Assembly (NCBI RefSeq): GCF_029603155.1 | Contig: NZ_JAPMUA010000005.1 | Span: 124,001-188,000 of the forward strand | Origin: Galbibacter pacificus | Lineage (GTDB): Bacteria > Bacteroidota > Bacteroidia > Flavobacteriales > Flavobacteriaceae | Reading direction: 5' to 3' | DNA length: 64,000 nucleotides | Shown here: positions 17,348 through 27,036 of the stretch, in pieces | Layout: each line of letters begins with the position of its first letter | Position numbering within the stretch: position 1 is the stretch's first letter | Notes under the pieces: model-generated | The model's input: the letters and a program-made list of their open reading frames with translations, nothing else | Database searches by the model: none | What the model was told of the DNA's origin: nothing | Made by a program: the position numbers and the translations under genes

Positions 17348-19453
17348 TTATGCTTTAACAATCTGTTTTTTTAAATAGTATTCGTAGGTCTCGAATTGGG
17401 AACGTTCTTTAATGTTTTTTACTTTTCTATATGCATTGTCGTGTCTTTCGGAGAATATCCTTGCCTTTACATTGTCTCTCCAACAAATATCAAAAGTATC
17501 CATTAATTCACTTTTAAGATCCTTGTCGTAAATAGGGCACCCCACTTCTACCCTAAAATCAAGGTTCCTTGTCATCCAATCGGCAGAAGAAATATAAAAC
17601 TTGGGGTCTCCATTGTTGGCAAAAATAAACAATCGGGTATGTTCCAAAAACCTGTCGACCACACTAATGGCTTCAATGTTTTCGCTCATTCCGGGAACGC
17701 CGGGTATTAAACAACATGTTCCCCGTATTATTAGTTGAACTTTAACCCCGCTTCTACTGGCTTCGTATAACTTATCTACCATTTTATAGCTTGTAAAGCT
17801 ATTCATTTTAATCTTTATATAGGCTTCTTTACCCGCTTTTGCATTTTCTATTTCTTTGTCGATAAGCTTTGTAAATACTTTTTTGGTGTAATGTGGGGAA
17901 ACTATTAAATGTTTGTACTTGTTTATTTTATAGTTGGTCTGAAAGAAATCGAACACCTTGTTAAGCTCTTTCATTATGGGTTGATGTGCTGTAAAAAGCG
18001 TATAATCTGTATAGATTTTGGCGGTATCTTCGTTAAAGTTCCCTGTGCTTATAAAACCGTAGCGTTTTAACTTATCGCCTTCCAGTCTTTCTATAACACA
18101 TATTTTACTGTGTACCTTAAGGCCCTGAACCCCAAAAATAAGCTTTACCCCTTCGGATTGTAACTGCTCGGCATATTCAATATTTGCTTCTTCGTCAAAC
18201 CTGGCCTGTAGTTCTATCTGTACGGTTACCTCTTTTCCATTTTTAACAGCATTGATTAGTGAACTGGCAACTTGAGAGTTTTTTGCCAATCTGTATACGG
18301 TAATCTTTATGGTTTTTACCTTTGGGTCTATTGCCGCTTCCCTTAAAAGTTTAATTACATTAGAGAAGGTGTTGTATGGGGCATATTGCAAATAATCTTT
18401 TTTGGCAATGGCTTCAAATAAACTACCGTCGTGGGTAAGCCCTTTTACCGGCAAGGGCGGAAATTTTTTATACATTAAATCGGCACGCCCAAGGCTTGGA
18501 AACCCCATGTAATCCCTTCGGTTGTGGTATCTCCCTCCGGGAATTACGCTATCTGTGTCGTCTATCCCCATTTTATCTTTTAAAAACTTAAGCGTATCTT
18601 TTTCAATCTCTTTATCATACACAAAACGAACCGGCTCACTGATACGTCTTCCTTTTACGCTCGACGATATTTTTTCAATAAAACTCTTACTTAAATCGCT
18701 GTCTATATCCAGTTCGGCATCACGGGTAATTTTAATCATATGCGCCGATAGCGATTCGTAATTAAAAATATTAAAAATCCCGTCCATACAATAGCGGATA
18801 AGGTCGTCGAGAATAATTATATATTGCTTGTCTCCCTGATTTGGCAATACCACAAAACGCTCTATAGTTTTAGGTATTTCTACCATTGCATAACGTATTT
18901 CTTTGGATTTTGACTTAAAAATACCCTTTACGCCATCGTTTTGCTTTTCCTGCTTCATTGTCATTTTTACCGCAAGATAGCCGGCACTGTCCTTAAGGTT
19001 CGGGATTTCGTCCAGATCGCTCAGCATAATGGTTACCAGGGCCGGGCTTACTTTTTCATAAAAATAGTTTTTTATAAAATCGTTTTGTTGTACCGTTACT
19101 TCATCTTCTTTTATAATAAATATATTTTCGGCCTCCAGTTCTTTTTCTATATCGCTAAGTATTCTTAAACTTTCGGTTTGCTGGTTAATTACAATCTGCG
19201 TAATATCTTCCATTAAATCTTTGGCACGGGCACCTCCCAAAACACTTTTTCCCGTTTTTCCAGAAAGGGCAATACGTTTTACGGTAGCGTAACGGACTTT
19301 AAAAAATTCGTCCAGGTTATTAGAAAAAATCCCCAAAAAACGAAGCCTTTCAATAAGTGGAACCGTAGTATCTTCAGCTTCTTGCAAAACTCTCGCATTA
19401 AAATGTAACCAACTGATCTCTCTATTTATATATTGATTTTTTACTTCGTTCAT
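17348..19453 (-). CDS. ppk1: Polyphosphate kinase 1
   Basis: Reversibly makes inorganic polyphosphate from ATP at the membrane. 701 aa, full length. N-terminal domain begins YINREISWLHFNARVLQEAED. The two PLD-like catalytic domains include ELQARFDEEANIEYAEQL and GLKVHSKICVIER, with the autophosphorylated His, and a second set near the C-terminus (ISSADWMTRNLDFRVEVGCPI). The start codon abuts the stop of sixA without a gap, and ppx follows 12 bp later, so sixA-ppk1-ppx is one operon. Confidence 0.96.
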   Translation of the reverse strand: MNEVKNQYINREISWLHFNARVLQEAEDTTVPLIERLRFLGIFSNNLDEFFKVRYATVKRIALSGKTGKSVLGGARAKDLMEDITQIVINQQTESLRILSDIEKELEAENIFIIKEDEVTVQQNDFIKNYFYEKVSPALVTIMLSDLDEIPNLKDSAGYLAVKMTMKQEKQNDGVKGIFKSKSKEIRYAMVEIPKTIERFVVLPNQGDKQYIIILDDLIRYCMDGIFNIFNYESLSAHMIKITRDAELDIDSDLSKSFIEKISSSVKGRRISEPVRFVYDKEIEKDTLKFLKDKMGIDDTDSVIPGGRYHNRRDYMGFPSLGRADLMYKKFPPLPVKGLTHDGSLFEAIAKKDYLQYAPYNTFSNVIKLLREAAIDPKVKTIKITVYRLAKNSQVASSLINAVKNGKEVTVQIELQARFDEEANIEYAEQLQSEGVKLIFGVQGLKVHSKICVIERLEGDKLKRYGFISTGNFNEDTAKIYTDYTLFTAHQPIMKELNKVFDFFQTNYKINKYKHLIVSPHYTKKVFTKLIDKEIENAKAGKEAYIKIKMNSFTSYKMVDKLYEASRSGVKVQLIIRGTCCLIPGVPGMSENIEAISVVDRFLEHTRLFIFANNGDPKFYISSADWMTRNLDFRVEVGCPIYDKDLKSELMDTFDICWRDNVKARIFSERHDNAYRKVKNIKERSQFETYEYYLKKQIVKA

Positions 19454-19939
19454 TTATTTTAATTGCTTTGGAAATATTATTAATTCGGTTGTTCCCTTGT
19501 CTACTAGTTTCCATTCACCAACATCAAATCGTAATTGCACTACCCCGGCTGTTGGCACATTATTTATGGATTTGTTCCCAAATATATTAGAAATTGACGT
19601 GAATGCATGATTATGACCAAAAATCATAACTTTTTTATAGCTTTCCCCTAATTGTTTGATAAAATTAATGACAGAAGTGCCTTCAAAATCGTACAATCTC
19701 TTTTCGATATGTATTTTGGAGGGGGCTATTCCCAATTGGCCCGTAACTATAATGCATGTATGCAATGCCCTTATTGCTGGGCTGGAAAATACCACATCTG
19801 GTGCCTTAAAATTACCCTTTAAATAATTGGCTACCAAATATGCATCATTTATACCGCGCTCTTGTAATGGCCGGTCTTTATCGTTTACCTCGTATTCCCA
19901 AGACGATTTTGCATGCCTAACCAGTGTTATTTCCTTCAT
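19454..19939 (-). CDS. sixA: SixA-type histidine phosphatase
   Basis: 161 aa with the RHG motif at the N-terminus (LVRHAKSSWE), ERG (PLQERGINDAYLVANYL) and a late FGHNHAFTSI His, the phosphoglycerate-mutase-like histidine phosphatase core. In E. coli SixA dephosphorylates phosphohistidine on signalling proteins. Here it leads a polyphosphate operon, so a link to phosphate metabolism is possible but inferred. I start at MKEITLVRHAK; the open frame runs 21 codons further upstream. Confidence 0.85.
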   Translation of the reverse strand: MKEITLVRHAKSSWEYEVNDKDRPLQERGINDAYLVANYLKGNFKAPDVVFSSPAIRALHTCIIVTGQLGIAPSKIHIEKRLYDFEGTSVINFIKQLGESYKKVMIFGHNHAFTSISNIFGNKSINNVPTAGVVQLRFDVGEWKLVDKGTTELIIFPKQLK

Positions 19940-20239
19940 TTTAATCAATTTTACCTCTTTAAACAGATACCGTTCATCGTTAAATATATACAGCTCAACC
20001 AACTAATTATATATGCCTTCCACATTAACGATTATAAAAAACACTTCATCATTTTTTTTTTAGTTGATTGTTTATTCTTACGAATTTAGCTATCAATAAA
20101 CCAACCCAAACCTCTTTTTGCTAAAGTAAATTTCAAGCTTTGGCCACTACTTCTTAACACTGCTTTTTCAAATAAAAATATGGGATAAACACCCCAGATT
20201 TATCTTACTTAACTACTTGCAGTAAATCTGTATAGTAGA
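19940..20239. other. Divergent intergenic region, no gene seen
   Basis: AT-rich, with a ten-T run around 20051. It separates the polyphosphate operon (-) from the T9SS surface operon (+). No exact TAnnTTTG box, repeat or RNA is found. Confidence 0.5.
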
Positions 20240-22849
20240 ATGAAAATAATAAATCTTTTTATCATTTCGATGTTTTGTTGGTGCCTTTCCTTAAATGCAG
20301 GCAACAATCTTGAAATCTTTCCAAATGTACCGGGATGCTCCATAAAAGCAACCGTTACCAACGTAAGTTGTGTGATCAACAATGAAGCATCAAACGACGG
20401 AAGCATAACCCTTGAAATAACGGGTAATACGGGAACGCTTACCTATAAATGGACCACAAATAACGGTAATGGCCTTGTTGATGGCCAAAAAGACCAAACC
20501 GGCCTAAGTGTGGGCACTTATACCTTTTGTGTTTACGACAATGGCGTGCAAGTACATAAAGAATCGAAAACAGTTACAAAGCCCGAAAACTTCACCATAG
20601 AAACCGAAACAACCGATAATATATGTTACAACACCGAAGAAGGCAGTATAAAAATAACCGCTAGCGGATGTGCCCCTCCTTATAACTATTCTATTGACGG
20701 CGGTCAAACTTTTTTCAGCTCTCATTTATTTGAAAACCTAAAAAAAGGGACCTATATCATTTTGGTAAAAGATGCCAAAGGATGCGAAATTTCTAAAACC
20801 GTTAAAATAGGCGGAGGTGAGTATCTGTCCATTTATCATCCGGAATCCATGACCGTTGAAAATTGTTTGACCCAAAAGGCAATTGATGCAAAGTTTGAAG
20901 AGTGGTTAAAAGAGTTCCGTTTCATTGGAGGAACCAACCCGAAAGAAGAAGGCTTGGACGTTATAGCGCCTACTATTTGTGGCGGTGAAACAATTATTAA
21001 CTATATTGTAACCGACGATTGTGGGACAAGAAGAGAATGCAACGCTATATTTACGGTTCCCGAAAAAACGGCATTAAACTTTATAAATGTTGCCCAAAAT
21101 CAACATATTACCTGCAATGAAGATATAGATATTGAGCTTCAGGTATGGCTGGACAGCAATGCAAATGCAATTGCCGATAGCGAGTGTCCAATTACTTGGA
21201 CCAATAATTTTACCGAATGCGAATGGGTAACCATCTGCGGAAATACAAAATTTATTGAAGTTACTTTTACTGCAAGCAATGGCTGCGATAAAATAAATAC
21301 AGCTGCAATTTTTACCATTGAAGACAACGAAGCACCCGTTTTTGTTGAAGAACTGCCACAGGATATTACCGTGGCGTGCAATGCAATTCCAGAGGCCGTG
21401 ACATTGACCGCCAACGATAATTGTAGCGGTAATGCTGAAGTTTCTTTTGATGAAACAACTACCAATAACGATTGTGGCTCCAGCACCGTTACAAGAACAT
21501 GGACTGCCAAGGACTGCTCGAACAACCAAACAGTACACACGCAGACCATTACCATTGAAGACAACGAAGCGCCCGTTTTTGTTGAGGAACTGCCACAGGA
21601 TATTACCGTGGCGTGCAACGCAATCCCAGAGGCCGTGACATTGACCGCCAACGAAAATTGTAGCGGTAATGCTGAAGTTTCTTTTGATGAAACAACTACC
21701 AATAACGATTGTGGCATCAGCACCATTACAAGAACATGGACTGCCAAGGACTGCTCGAACAACCAAACAGTACACACACAGACCATTACCGTTGAAGACA
21801 ACGAAGCGCCCGTTTTTGTTGAGGAACTGCCACAGGATATTACCGTGGCGTGCAACGCAATTCCAGAGGCCGTGACATTGACCGCCAACGATAATTGTAG
21901 CGGTAATGCTGAAGTTTCTTTTGATGAAACAACTACCAATAACGATTGTGGCATCAGCACCGTTACAAGAACATGGACTGTCAAGGACTGCTCGAACAAC
22001 CAAACAGTACACACGCAGACCATTACCATTGAAGACAACGAAGCGCCTATATTGGCTTCTAGTTATGAAAAAGATATTACCATTACTTGTGGCGATATTC
22101 CCACCGCTCCTGTCCTCATGTTTGACGATGGCTGCAATACAAATCTTAATGTAACTTTTGAGGAATTGTCCAATTTTACTTCCGAAGGAGAAGATTACGA
22201 CATTATTAGAACATGGAACGTTACCGATAATTGTGAAAATGAGGCAGTGTTTACACAAAACATTCATATAAGGCCTCAAAACATAACTCCAATAGAGCCT
22301 GTGGAATTAAAATTATGCATAGATGATGCCACTTTTGACCTCTTTGAATTATTTCCCAATAATTACACCAAAGAAGGAACTTGGGAAGTGGCAAGCGGAA
22401 ACCCTTCGCTAATGGATAATTTTTTCGATCCTTCAAAAACAGCTATCGGTAATTACGAAATTACTTTTGTGCCCAGCAATAATTGTATACCGCCGTTAAT
22501 CATTCAAATAATTGTACATGACGACTGCGTGGTTTTACCGTGTAATTCTACCAACGAACTGGTTATATCCAAAGCAATTACACCCAATGGCGACCCCTAT
22601 AATGAGTATTTTACCGTAACCGGAATAGAAGAATGTGGTTTTACCATGACCTTGCAGGTTTTTAATAGGTGGGGGGCCGAGGTTTTTCAATCGGATAATT
22701 ACCAAAACAATTGGAACGGTTACGCTACATCGGGTATCGGTGTCTCGTCTCAAATTCCCGCCGGAACTTATTTTTATATTTTGAATATTCTCGAAAGTGG
22801 CTACGACCCAATTAAAGGATACATCTACGTAGGCACTAGCTCCAAATAA
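20240..22849 (+). CDS. Large repeat surface protein with gliding-motility-type (T9SS type B) C-terminal domain
   Basis: 869 aa. Signal peptide at the N-terminus (IINLFIISMFCWCLSLNAG). Two SprB-like beta domains follow (TVTNVSCVINNEASNDGSITLEITG, cut here at 25 or fewer residues; and a DNICYNTEEGSIKITASG unit). Then come HYR-like Cys-containing modules, of which three 79-residue copies at 21314-22024 are almost identical. The C-terminus (ISKAITPNGDPYNEYF ... VFNRWGAEVFQ ... GTYFYILNI) is the CHU_C / TIGR04131 domain that directs type B T9SS export. It is followed after 6 bp by a PorP/SprF gene, the usual partner for type B cargo. Likely an adhesin or motility surface protein. Confidence 0.9.
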   Translation: MKIINLFIISMFCWCLSLNAGNNLEIFPNVPGCSIKATVTNVSCVINNEASNDGSITLEITGNTGTLTYKWTTNNGNGLVDGQKDQTGLSVGTYTFCVYDNGVQVHKESKTVTKPENFTIETETTDNICYNTEEGSIKITASGCAPPYNYSIDGGQTFFSSHLFENLKKGTYIILVKDAKGCEISKTVKIGGGEYLSIYHPESMTVENCLTQKAIDAKFEEWLKEFRFIGGTNPKEEGLDVIAPTICGGETIINYIVTDDCGTRRECNAIFTVPEKTALNFINVAQNQHITCNEDIDIELQVWLDSNANAIADSECPITWTNNFTECEWVTICGNTKFIEVTFTASNGCDKINTAAIFTIEDNEAPVFVEELPQDITVACNAIPEAVTLTANDNCSGNAEVSFDETTTNNDCGSSTVTRTWTAKDCSNNQTVHTQTITIEDNEAPVFVEELPQDITVACNAIPEAVTLTANENCSGNAEVSFDETTTNNDCGISTITRTWTAKDCSNNQTVHTQTITVEDNEAPVFVEELPQDITVACNAIPEAVTLTANDNCSGNAEVSFDETTTNNDCGISTVTRTWTVKDCSNNQTVHTQTITIEDNEAPILASSYEKDITITCGDIPTAPVLMFDDGCNTNLNVTFEELSNFTSEGEDYDIIRTWNVTDNCENEAVFTQNIHIRPQNITPIEPVELKLCIDDATFDLFELFPNNYTKEGTWEVASGNPSLMDNFFDPSKTAIGNYEITFVPSNNCIPPLIIQIIVHDDCVVLPCNSTNELVISKAITPNGDPYNEYFTVTGIEECGFTMTLQVFNRWGAEVFQSDNYQNNWNGYATSGIGVSSQIPAGTYFYILNILESGYDPIKGYIYVGTSSK
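21314..22046 (+). repeat. Three near-identical 237-bp in-frame repeats plus a short fourth start
   Basis: Units start at 21314, 21551 and 21788; a 22-bp partial begins at 22025. Each encodes 79 residues of an HYR-like module. Copies differ at only a handful of positions (for example GSSTV, GISTI and GISTV), showing recent duplication or gene conversion. Confidence 0.95.
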
Positions 22850-22855
22850 ATCATT

Positions 22856-23779
22856 ATGGACATTATTAAAAAAAACACCTCATTACTAACTTTTGCCCTG
22901 TTGCTTTCAGCTTCAATGGCCGCCCAGCAACTTCCTCAATTTACGCAATATATGTATAATACCGTTGCCATAAACCCGGCCTATGCAGGAAGCAGGGAAG
23001 CCTTGAGCATTGTGGCTCTTCATAGAAGCCAATGGAACGGTTTTAACGGCGGTCCAAAAACACTTACGGTTTCTGCTAATTCCCCTTTACGGAATGATAA
23101 AATTGGTGTGGGAATGTCTTTTATAAGAGACGAACTGGGCTACGAACGTTTTTCTTATTTGTATGGCGATTTTTCGTATACCATAAGGACCGGGGAAAAT
23201 ACAGAGCTGGCATTCGGACTCAAAGCGGGCTTTACGCATTATGAGCTGGACAATGACCTATTGAGCGATCCCAGTATTATAAACGACCCATATTTTAACA
23301 ATATTTCAAATCATTGGAGCCCAAACATGGGGCTTGGTATTTACTGGCATTCCAATAAATGGTACATGGGCCTATCATCTCCAAGGATATTTACAACCGA
23401 TTATAATAAAGAAGAAGAATTTGAAGCATCAGAAAGAATTGGCTACTACTTAACCGGAGGGTACGTATTTACGCTGAGCAAAGACATTAAGTTTAAGCCC
23501 GCCTTTTTAATCAAGGCAACCAATGGAAGCTCAATGGCATACGACTTTACCGGCAATTTTCTTTTTTACGAAAAAATGTGGATCGGTGCAGCATACCGCG
23601 TTGATGATGCCGCTGCCGTGCTTATAGATTTTCAGGTTACGCCACAATGGAGAATTGGCTATACCTACGAACAACCCATTTCGGATATTCGCCCCTATAC
23701 TTCCGGAACGCATGAAATATTACTCATGTTCGAACTAAAATTCAACAATGCCAAATATAAATCGCCTCGCTATTTCTAA
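22856..23779 (+). CDS. PorP/SprF family T9SS outer-membrane protein
   Basis: 307 aa outer-membrane beta barrel. Signal peptide ends at AAQQ; the family opening QLPQFTQYMYNTVAINPAYAGSREALSIVALHRSQW is split here by conserved NPAYAGSR, the hallmark of PorP/SprF. The C-terminus ends in an aromatic residue (SPRYF), as barrel proteins do. In Flavobacterium, SprF-type proteins are needed to attach or secrete a specific type B cargo encoded just upstream; here the upstream gene is the repeat surface protein. The OmpA-domain gene follows after 11 bp. Confidence 0.93.
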   Translation: MDIIKKNTSLLTFALLLSASMAAQQLPQFTQYMYNTVAINPAYAGSREALSIVALHRSQWNGFNGGPKTLTVSANSPLRNDKIGVGMSFIRDELGYERFSYLYGDFSYTIRTGENTELAFGLKAGFTHYELDNDLLSDPSIINDPYFNNISNHWSPNMGLGIYWHSNKWYMGLSSPRIFTTDYNKEEEFEASERIGYYLTGGYVFTLSKDIKFKPAFLIKATNGSSMAYDFTGNFLFYEKMWIGAAYRVDDAAAVLIDFQVTPQWRIGYTYEQPISDIRPYTSGTHEILLMFELKFNNAKYKSPRYF

Positions 23780-23790
23780 AATTTACTACC

Positions 23791-25698
23791 ATGAAAACAT
23801 TGCTACGATATAGTTTTGTACTTTTTCTTTTTCTAGAAGGCTTTTCACTGAATGCACAGTATGGAAAACAAAAAAAGGCTGATGCCCTGTTTAACAAGTA
23901 TTCGTTTATAAAATCTTCTCAGACCTATAAAGAACTTATTGATAATAATTACAATGTAGCCTATGCCGAGCGTAAACTGGCAGACTGCTATTTTATGCTT
24001 CGGGACCCAGAGAATGCAGCTATTTATTATAAAAAAGCAATACAGCAACCAAACATACCAATTGATTATTATTACAATTATGCGGTTGTATTAAGGGGGC
24101 TTGGAGAATATGAAGAAGCCGATACCTGGTTGAAAAAGTTTAAAAAAGAAGGCGGAAAAAATAAAATGGTAAGGGAACTAAAAAAAGAGAAACCCGTACT
24201 TTTTAACGTACAAACAAAATATACGCTTCAAGATGTTAATTTTAATACCGAATACAGCGATTTTGGAGCATATAGGTTTGGTGACATACTTTATTATATT
24301 TCTGCCAAAAATGGGACACAAAACCCAAAAAAAGTATACAGCTGGAACGAGCAGCCATTTCTGGACATGTACACCATAAACCTCAACGATTCCCTAAATA
24401 CCGTAACACCCGTTGTTGGCGATATTAACACCAAATTTCACGAAGGGCCCATCTCTATTTCTTCAGATGGGAAAACCATGTATTTTTCCAGAAACAATTA
24501 TTATCAAAACCATAACGAAAGGGACCAAAAAGGCGTAAACCATTTACAAATTTACAAAGCGAGCCTGGTAAACGGAAAATGGACAAATATAACCGATATG
24601 CCTTTTAACAACGCTAATTATTCGGTATCGCATCCAGCACTTAGCAACGACGGAAAGTTGTTGTACTTTTCATCGGATATGCCCGGTGGACATGGAAAAG
24701 CCGATATTTACAAAGTGACCATCCAAGAAAACGGGACTTTTGGTACTCCCGAAAATTTAGGTCCTATAGTTAATACCGAAGGCGAAGAATTATTTCCTTT
24801 TATCAATTCTGAAGGAACCCTGTTTTTTTCGTCGGACGGACATGAAGGTATTGGACTTTTGGATATTTATGGAACCATAAAAAACGAAGAAAACGAAATT
24901 ACAGATATCGTTAACCTGGGCGAACCCATTAACAGCAAAAAAGACGATTTTTCATTTTTTATGTTTTCTGATGGCCTTTCCGGCTATATGGCATCCAATA
25001 GAAATAATAAAATTGGCAATGACGATATTTATGCCTTTGAAACTGTTTTGCCCCTCATGCTAAAAGGGGTCGTTTCAGATTCCATAAACGGGAAACCCAT
25101 TCCCAATGCAAAAATCAGTCTTAAAAATAACCTTGGTAGCGAAATTGCTTATCTATTAACCGATGAAAACGGCTATTATGAAATAAATATCGATCGGAGA
25201 AAGGATTATAGTATTTCTGCAAGCCAAGAAAAATATACCGATAAAACAAAGATATTTACTTCAAAAAATATCGGAAAAAAAATCACCGAAATTGTGGTAA
25301 ACCTTCAATTGGTTCCCTTAACAGACATTAAGATATTGGCAGGATTGAATACTATTTATTTTGACTTCGATAAATACAATATCCGGCCGGACGCCGCAAA
25401 AGAACTGGACAAAATTGTAAACTTGATGACTGCCGAATATCCAGAAATGGTAATGAAAATAGAATCGCATACCGATTCACGGGGGTCGCTTTCGTACAAC
25501 GACAGGCTGTCTATAGACCGGGCCAATGCCACCTACGACTATTTAATAAGTAAGGGCCTGACCAAAGAACGCGTTATAGCCCATAAAGGATATGGAGAAC
25601 GTAGACTAACCAATGGCTGCTCCGACGGGGTTGCTTGTGAAGAACCCGAGCACCAAAAAAACAGAAGAACAGATTTTATTGTGCTTAAAATGAAATAA
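23791..25698 (+). CDS. PorE-like OmpA-family protein (TPR, beta-propeller, carboxypeptidase-regulatory-like, OmpA)
   Basis: 635 aa. Order of parts: signal peptide (ends NAQ, residue 23), TPR-like helices (about 25-130, with FNKYSFIKSSQTYKEL and DPENAAIYYKKAIQQP), a PD40/WD40-like propeller (about 150-410, repeated SxDGKxMYFSR, LSNDGKLLYFSSD, FFSSDGHEGIGLLDIY), a carboxypeptidase-regulatory-like fold (about 420-500), and an OmpA peptidoglycan-binding domain (about 515-635, IYFDFDKYNIRPDA, ESHTDSRGS, NRRTDF). This layout is that of PorE, a peptidoglycan anchor for the T9SS. It probably anchors the SprF-type protein and cargo encoded upstream. Confidence 0.88.
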   Translation: MKTLLRYSFVLFLFLEGFSLNAQYGKQKKADALFNKYSFIKSSQTYKELIDNNYNVAYAERKLADCYFMLRDPENAAIYYKKAIQQPNIPIDYYYNYAVVLRGLGEYEEADTWLKKFKKEGGKNKMVRELKKEKPVLFNVQTKYTLQDVNFNTEYSDFGAYRFGDILYYISAKNGTQNPKKVYSWNEQPFLDMYTINLNDSLNTVTPVVGDINTKFHEGPISISSDGKTMYFSRNNYYQNHNERDQKGVNHLQIYKASLVNGKWTNITDMPFNNANYSVSHPALSNDGKLLYFSSDMPGGHGKADIYKVTIQENGTFGTPENLGPIVNTEGEELFPFINSEGTLFFSSDGHEGIGLLDIYGTIKNEENEITDIVNLGEPINSKKDDFSFFMFSDGLSGYMASNRNNKIGNDDIYAFETVLPLMLKGVVSDSINGKPIPNAKISLKNNLGSEIAYLLTDENGYYEINIDRRKDYSISASQEKYTDKTKIFTSKNIGKKITEIVVNLQLVPLTDIKILAGLNTIYFDFDKYNIRPDAAKELDKIVNLMTAEYPEMVMKIESHTDSRGSLSYNDRLSIDRANATYDYLISKGLTKERVIAHKGYGERRLTNGCSDGVACEEPEHQKNRRTDFIVLKMK

Positions 25699-25777
25699 CC
25701 TCATAACACTTTTGTTTATGAATTAAACTGAAAGCACTTTGACAAAATCAGAAAAATCAAGCCCAGCTTAATAACTA

Positions 25778-26275
25778 CTAACGCCTTACAAAAATATTAG
25801 TGTAGAAATAATCTCCCTTTTTATTTTGGATGGCCGATATGCCCATGGCTGTATAATTTCCCTCAATGTTTTTTTTATGAGACTCGCTTTCCAGCCAAGC
25901 CTCAACAATACCTTTAGCCGTATGATAGCCATACCCTACGTTTTCCCCAACAGCCACTGCATCTGCGTTATAATGAAGGTTGTGTTCCCTGTCTGCAAAA
26001 AAATGATGGCATATTTCATCTTCAGCAATCATGTGCTCTGTATGAACTTTGGCTTCTTGAGATATTATGTTGAGCTTTTCTAAAGGAGAAAGGTTTTTAC
26101 CAATTCGGTACTCGTTGATTAAATTGAGGACTTCATCTTCAATTTTAATATATGTAACCGCATTTTCAGCATTCAGTTCGTCTACGGTCTCAATTTCATC
26201 TGGGCTACAAGAATAGAAAGATGAATAAGACACCAGTAGCAAAATAACTACCATGGCTTTGGTTGGCGCATTCAT
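25778..26275 (-). CDS. CAP-domain (SCP/PR1-like) lipoprotein
   Basis: 165 aa. The N-terminus MNAPTKAMVVILLLVSYSSFYSC is a lipoprotein signal with Cys at the lipobox. The mature part is a CAP domain: LINEYRIGKNLSPL, HTEHMIAEDEICHHFF, GENVGYGYHTAKGIVEAWLESESHKKNI and YTAMGISAIQN, with the conserved His and Glu residues of the CAP cavity. The frame opens 16 codons earlier, but the lipoprotein signal decides the start. Bacterial CAP proteins bind lipids or act on envelope components; function here unknown. Confidence 0.88.
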   Translation of the reverse strand: MNAPTKAMVVILLLVSYSSFYSCSPDEIETVDELNAENAVTYIKIEDEVLNLINEYRIGKNLSPLEKLNIISQEAKVHTEHMIAEDEICHHFFADREHNLHYNADAVAVGENVGYGYHTAKGIVEAWLESESHKKNIEGNYTAMGISAIQNKKGDYFYTNIFVRR

Positions 26276-26372
26276 AGTAAGATTCTTTTTAAGATTTGGT
26301 TTTGCTAAATTAGCAAATATCAAAATGTCTCATCTATGAAATGCCTAAAAAATCGACGAAATGCATGTTTTA

Positions 26373-27026
26373 TCAGGGGTTTAACCGCTGAATTAGCCAA
26401 TCATGATTTTTTTGTAAGATAAATCTTATTCTATCGTGAAGTCTATTCGGTCTTCCTTGCCAGAATTCTATGGCATGTGGAGAGACAATATACCCCCCCC
26501 AGTAATCGGGGCGGGTTATTTCTTTCCCCAGATATGCTTTTTCAAGGTTTTTTAATTTAGCTTCCAGTGCTTCCCTAGAGGCCAATACTTCACTTTGATG
26601 GGAAACAATTGCTCCTAATTGACTTCCTCTTGGACGGGATTCAAAATATCCATCTGAAAGGTTGGGGGCTATTTTTGCAGCTTTTCCTTTAACAATTACC
26701 TGCCGCTCCATATTGGGCCAAAAAAAGGAGAGGCAAACATTGGGATTTGCTGCAATTGCTTTCCCTTTTTCACTATTGTAGTTGCTATAAAAAACAAAGC
26801 CGTTCTCATTAAATTTTTTTAGCAGCACTACCCTGTTTTTAGGAAAACCATCCAAACCAATGGTAGAAACCGTCATGGCATTGGCCTCGTCTATACCACC
26901 GCTTTTTTCCACCTCGTAAAACCAAGTTTGAAACAACTGCATGGGGCTGTCCGGGATATTGGCTTCCAAAAGTTCCTTTTTATTGTATACTTTTCGGTAA
27001 TCGCTTAAATCTTTCTCGTTTTCCAT
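26373..27026 (-). CDS. pdxH: Pyridoxamine 5'-phosphate oxidase
   Basis: FMN enzyme that oxidises PNP or PMP to pyridoxal 5'-phosphate. 217 aa. Motifs: ANAMTVSTIGLDGFPKNRVVLLK (FMN binding), GFVFYSNYNSEKGKAIA, VCLSFFWPNMERQV, ESRPRGSQLGA, and the C-terminal IEFWQGRPNRLHDRIRF. I start at MENEKDLSDYRK, 10 bp after the rnz stop; the frame opens 17 codons earlier, inside rnz. It is last in the pyrR-pyrB-STAS-rnz-pdxH group. Confidence 0.95.
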   Translation of the reverse strand: MENEKDLSDYRKVYNKKELLEANIPDSPMQLFQTWFYEVEKSGGIDEANAMTVSTIGLDGFPKNRVVLLKKFNENGFVFYSNYNSEKGKAIAANPNVCLSFFWPNMERQVIVKGKAAKIAPNLSDGYFESRPRGSQLGAIVSHQSEVLASREALEAKLKNLEKAYLGKEITRPDYWGGYIVSPHAIEFWQGRPNRLHDRIRFILQKNHDWLIQRLNP

Positions 27027-27036
27027 ATGCCCAATT

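Noticed and set aside
21074..22279. Long minus-strand frame (401 codons) opposite the adhesin, and a second at 21139-22038
   Set aside because: They exist only because three identical 237-bp repeats keep the opposite frames open; they are low-complexity and the plus-strand gene is well supported.
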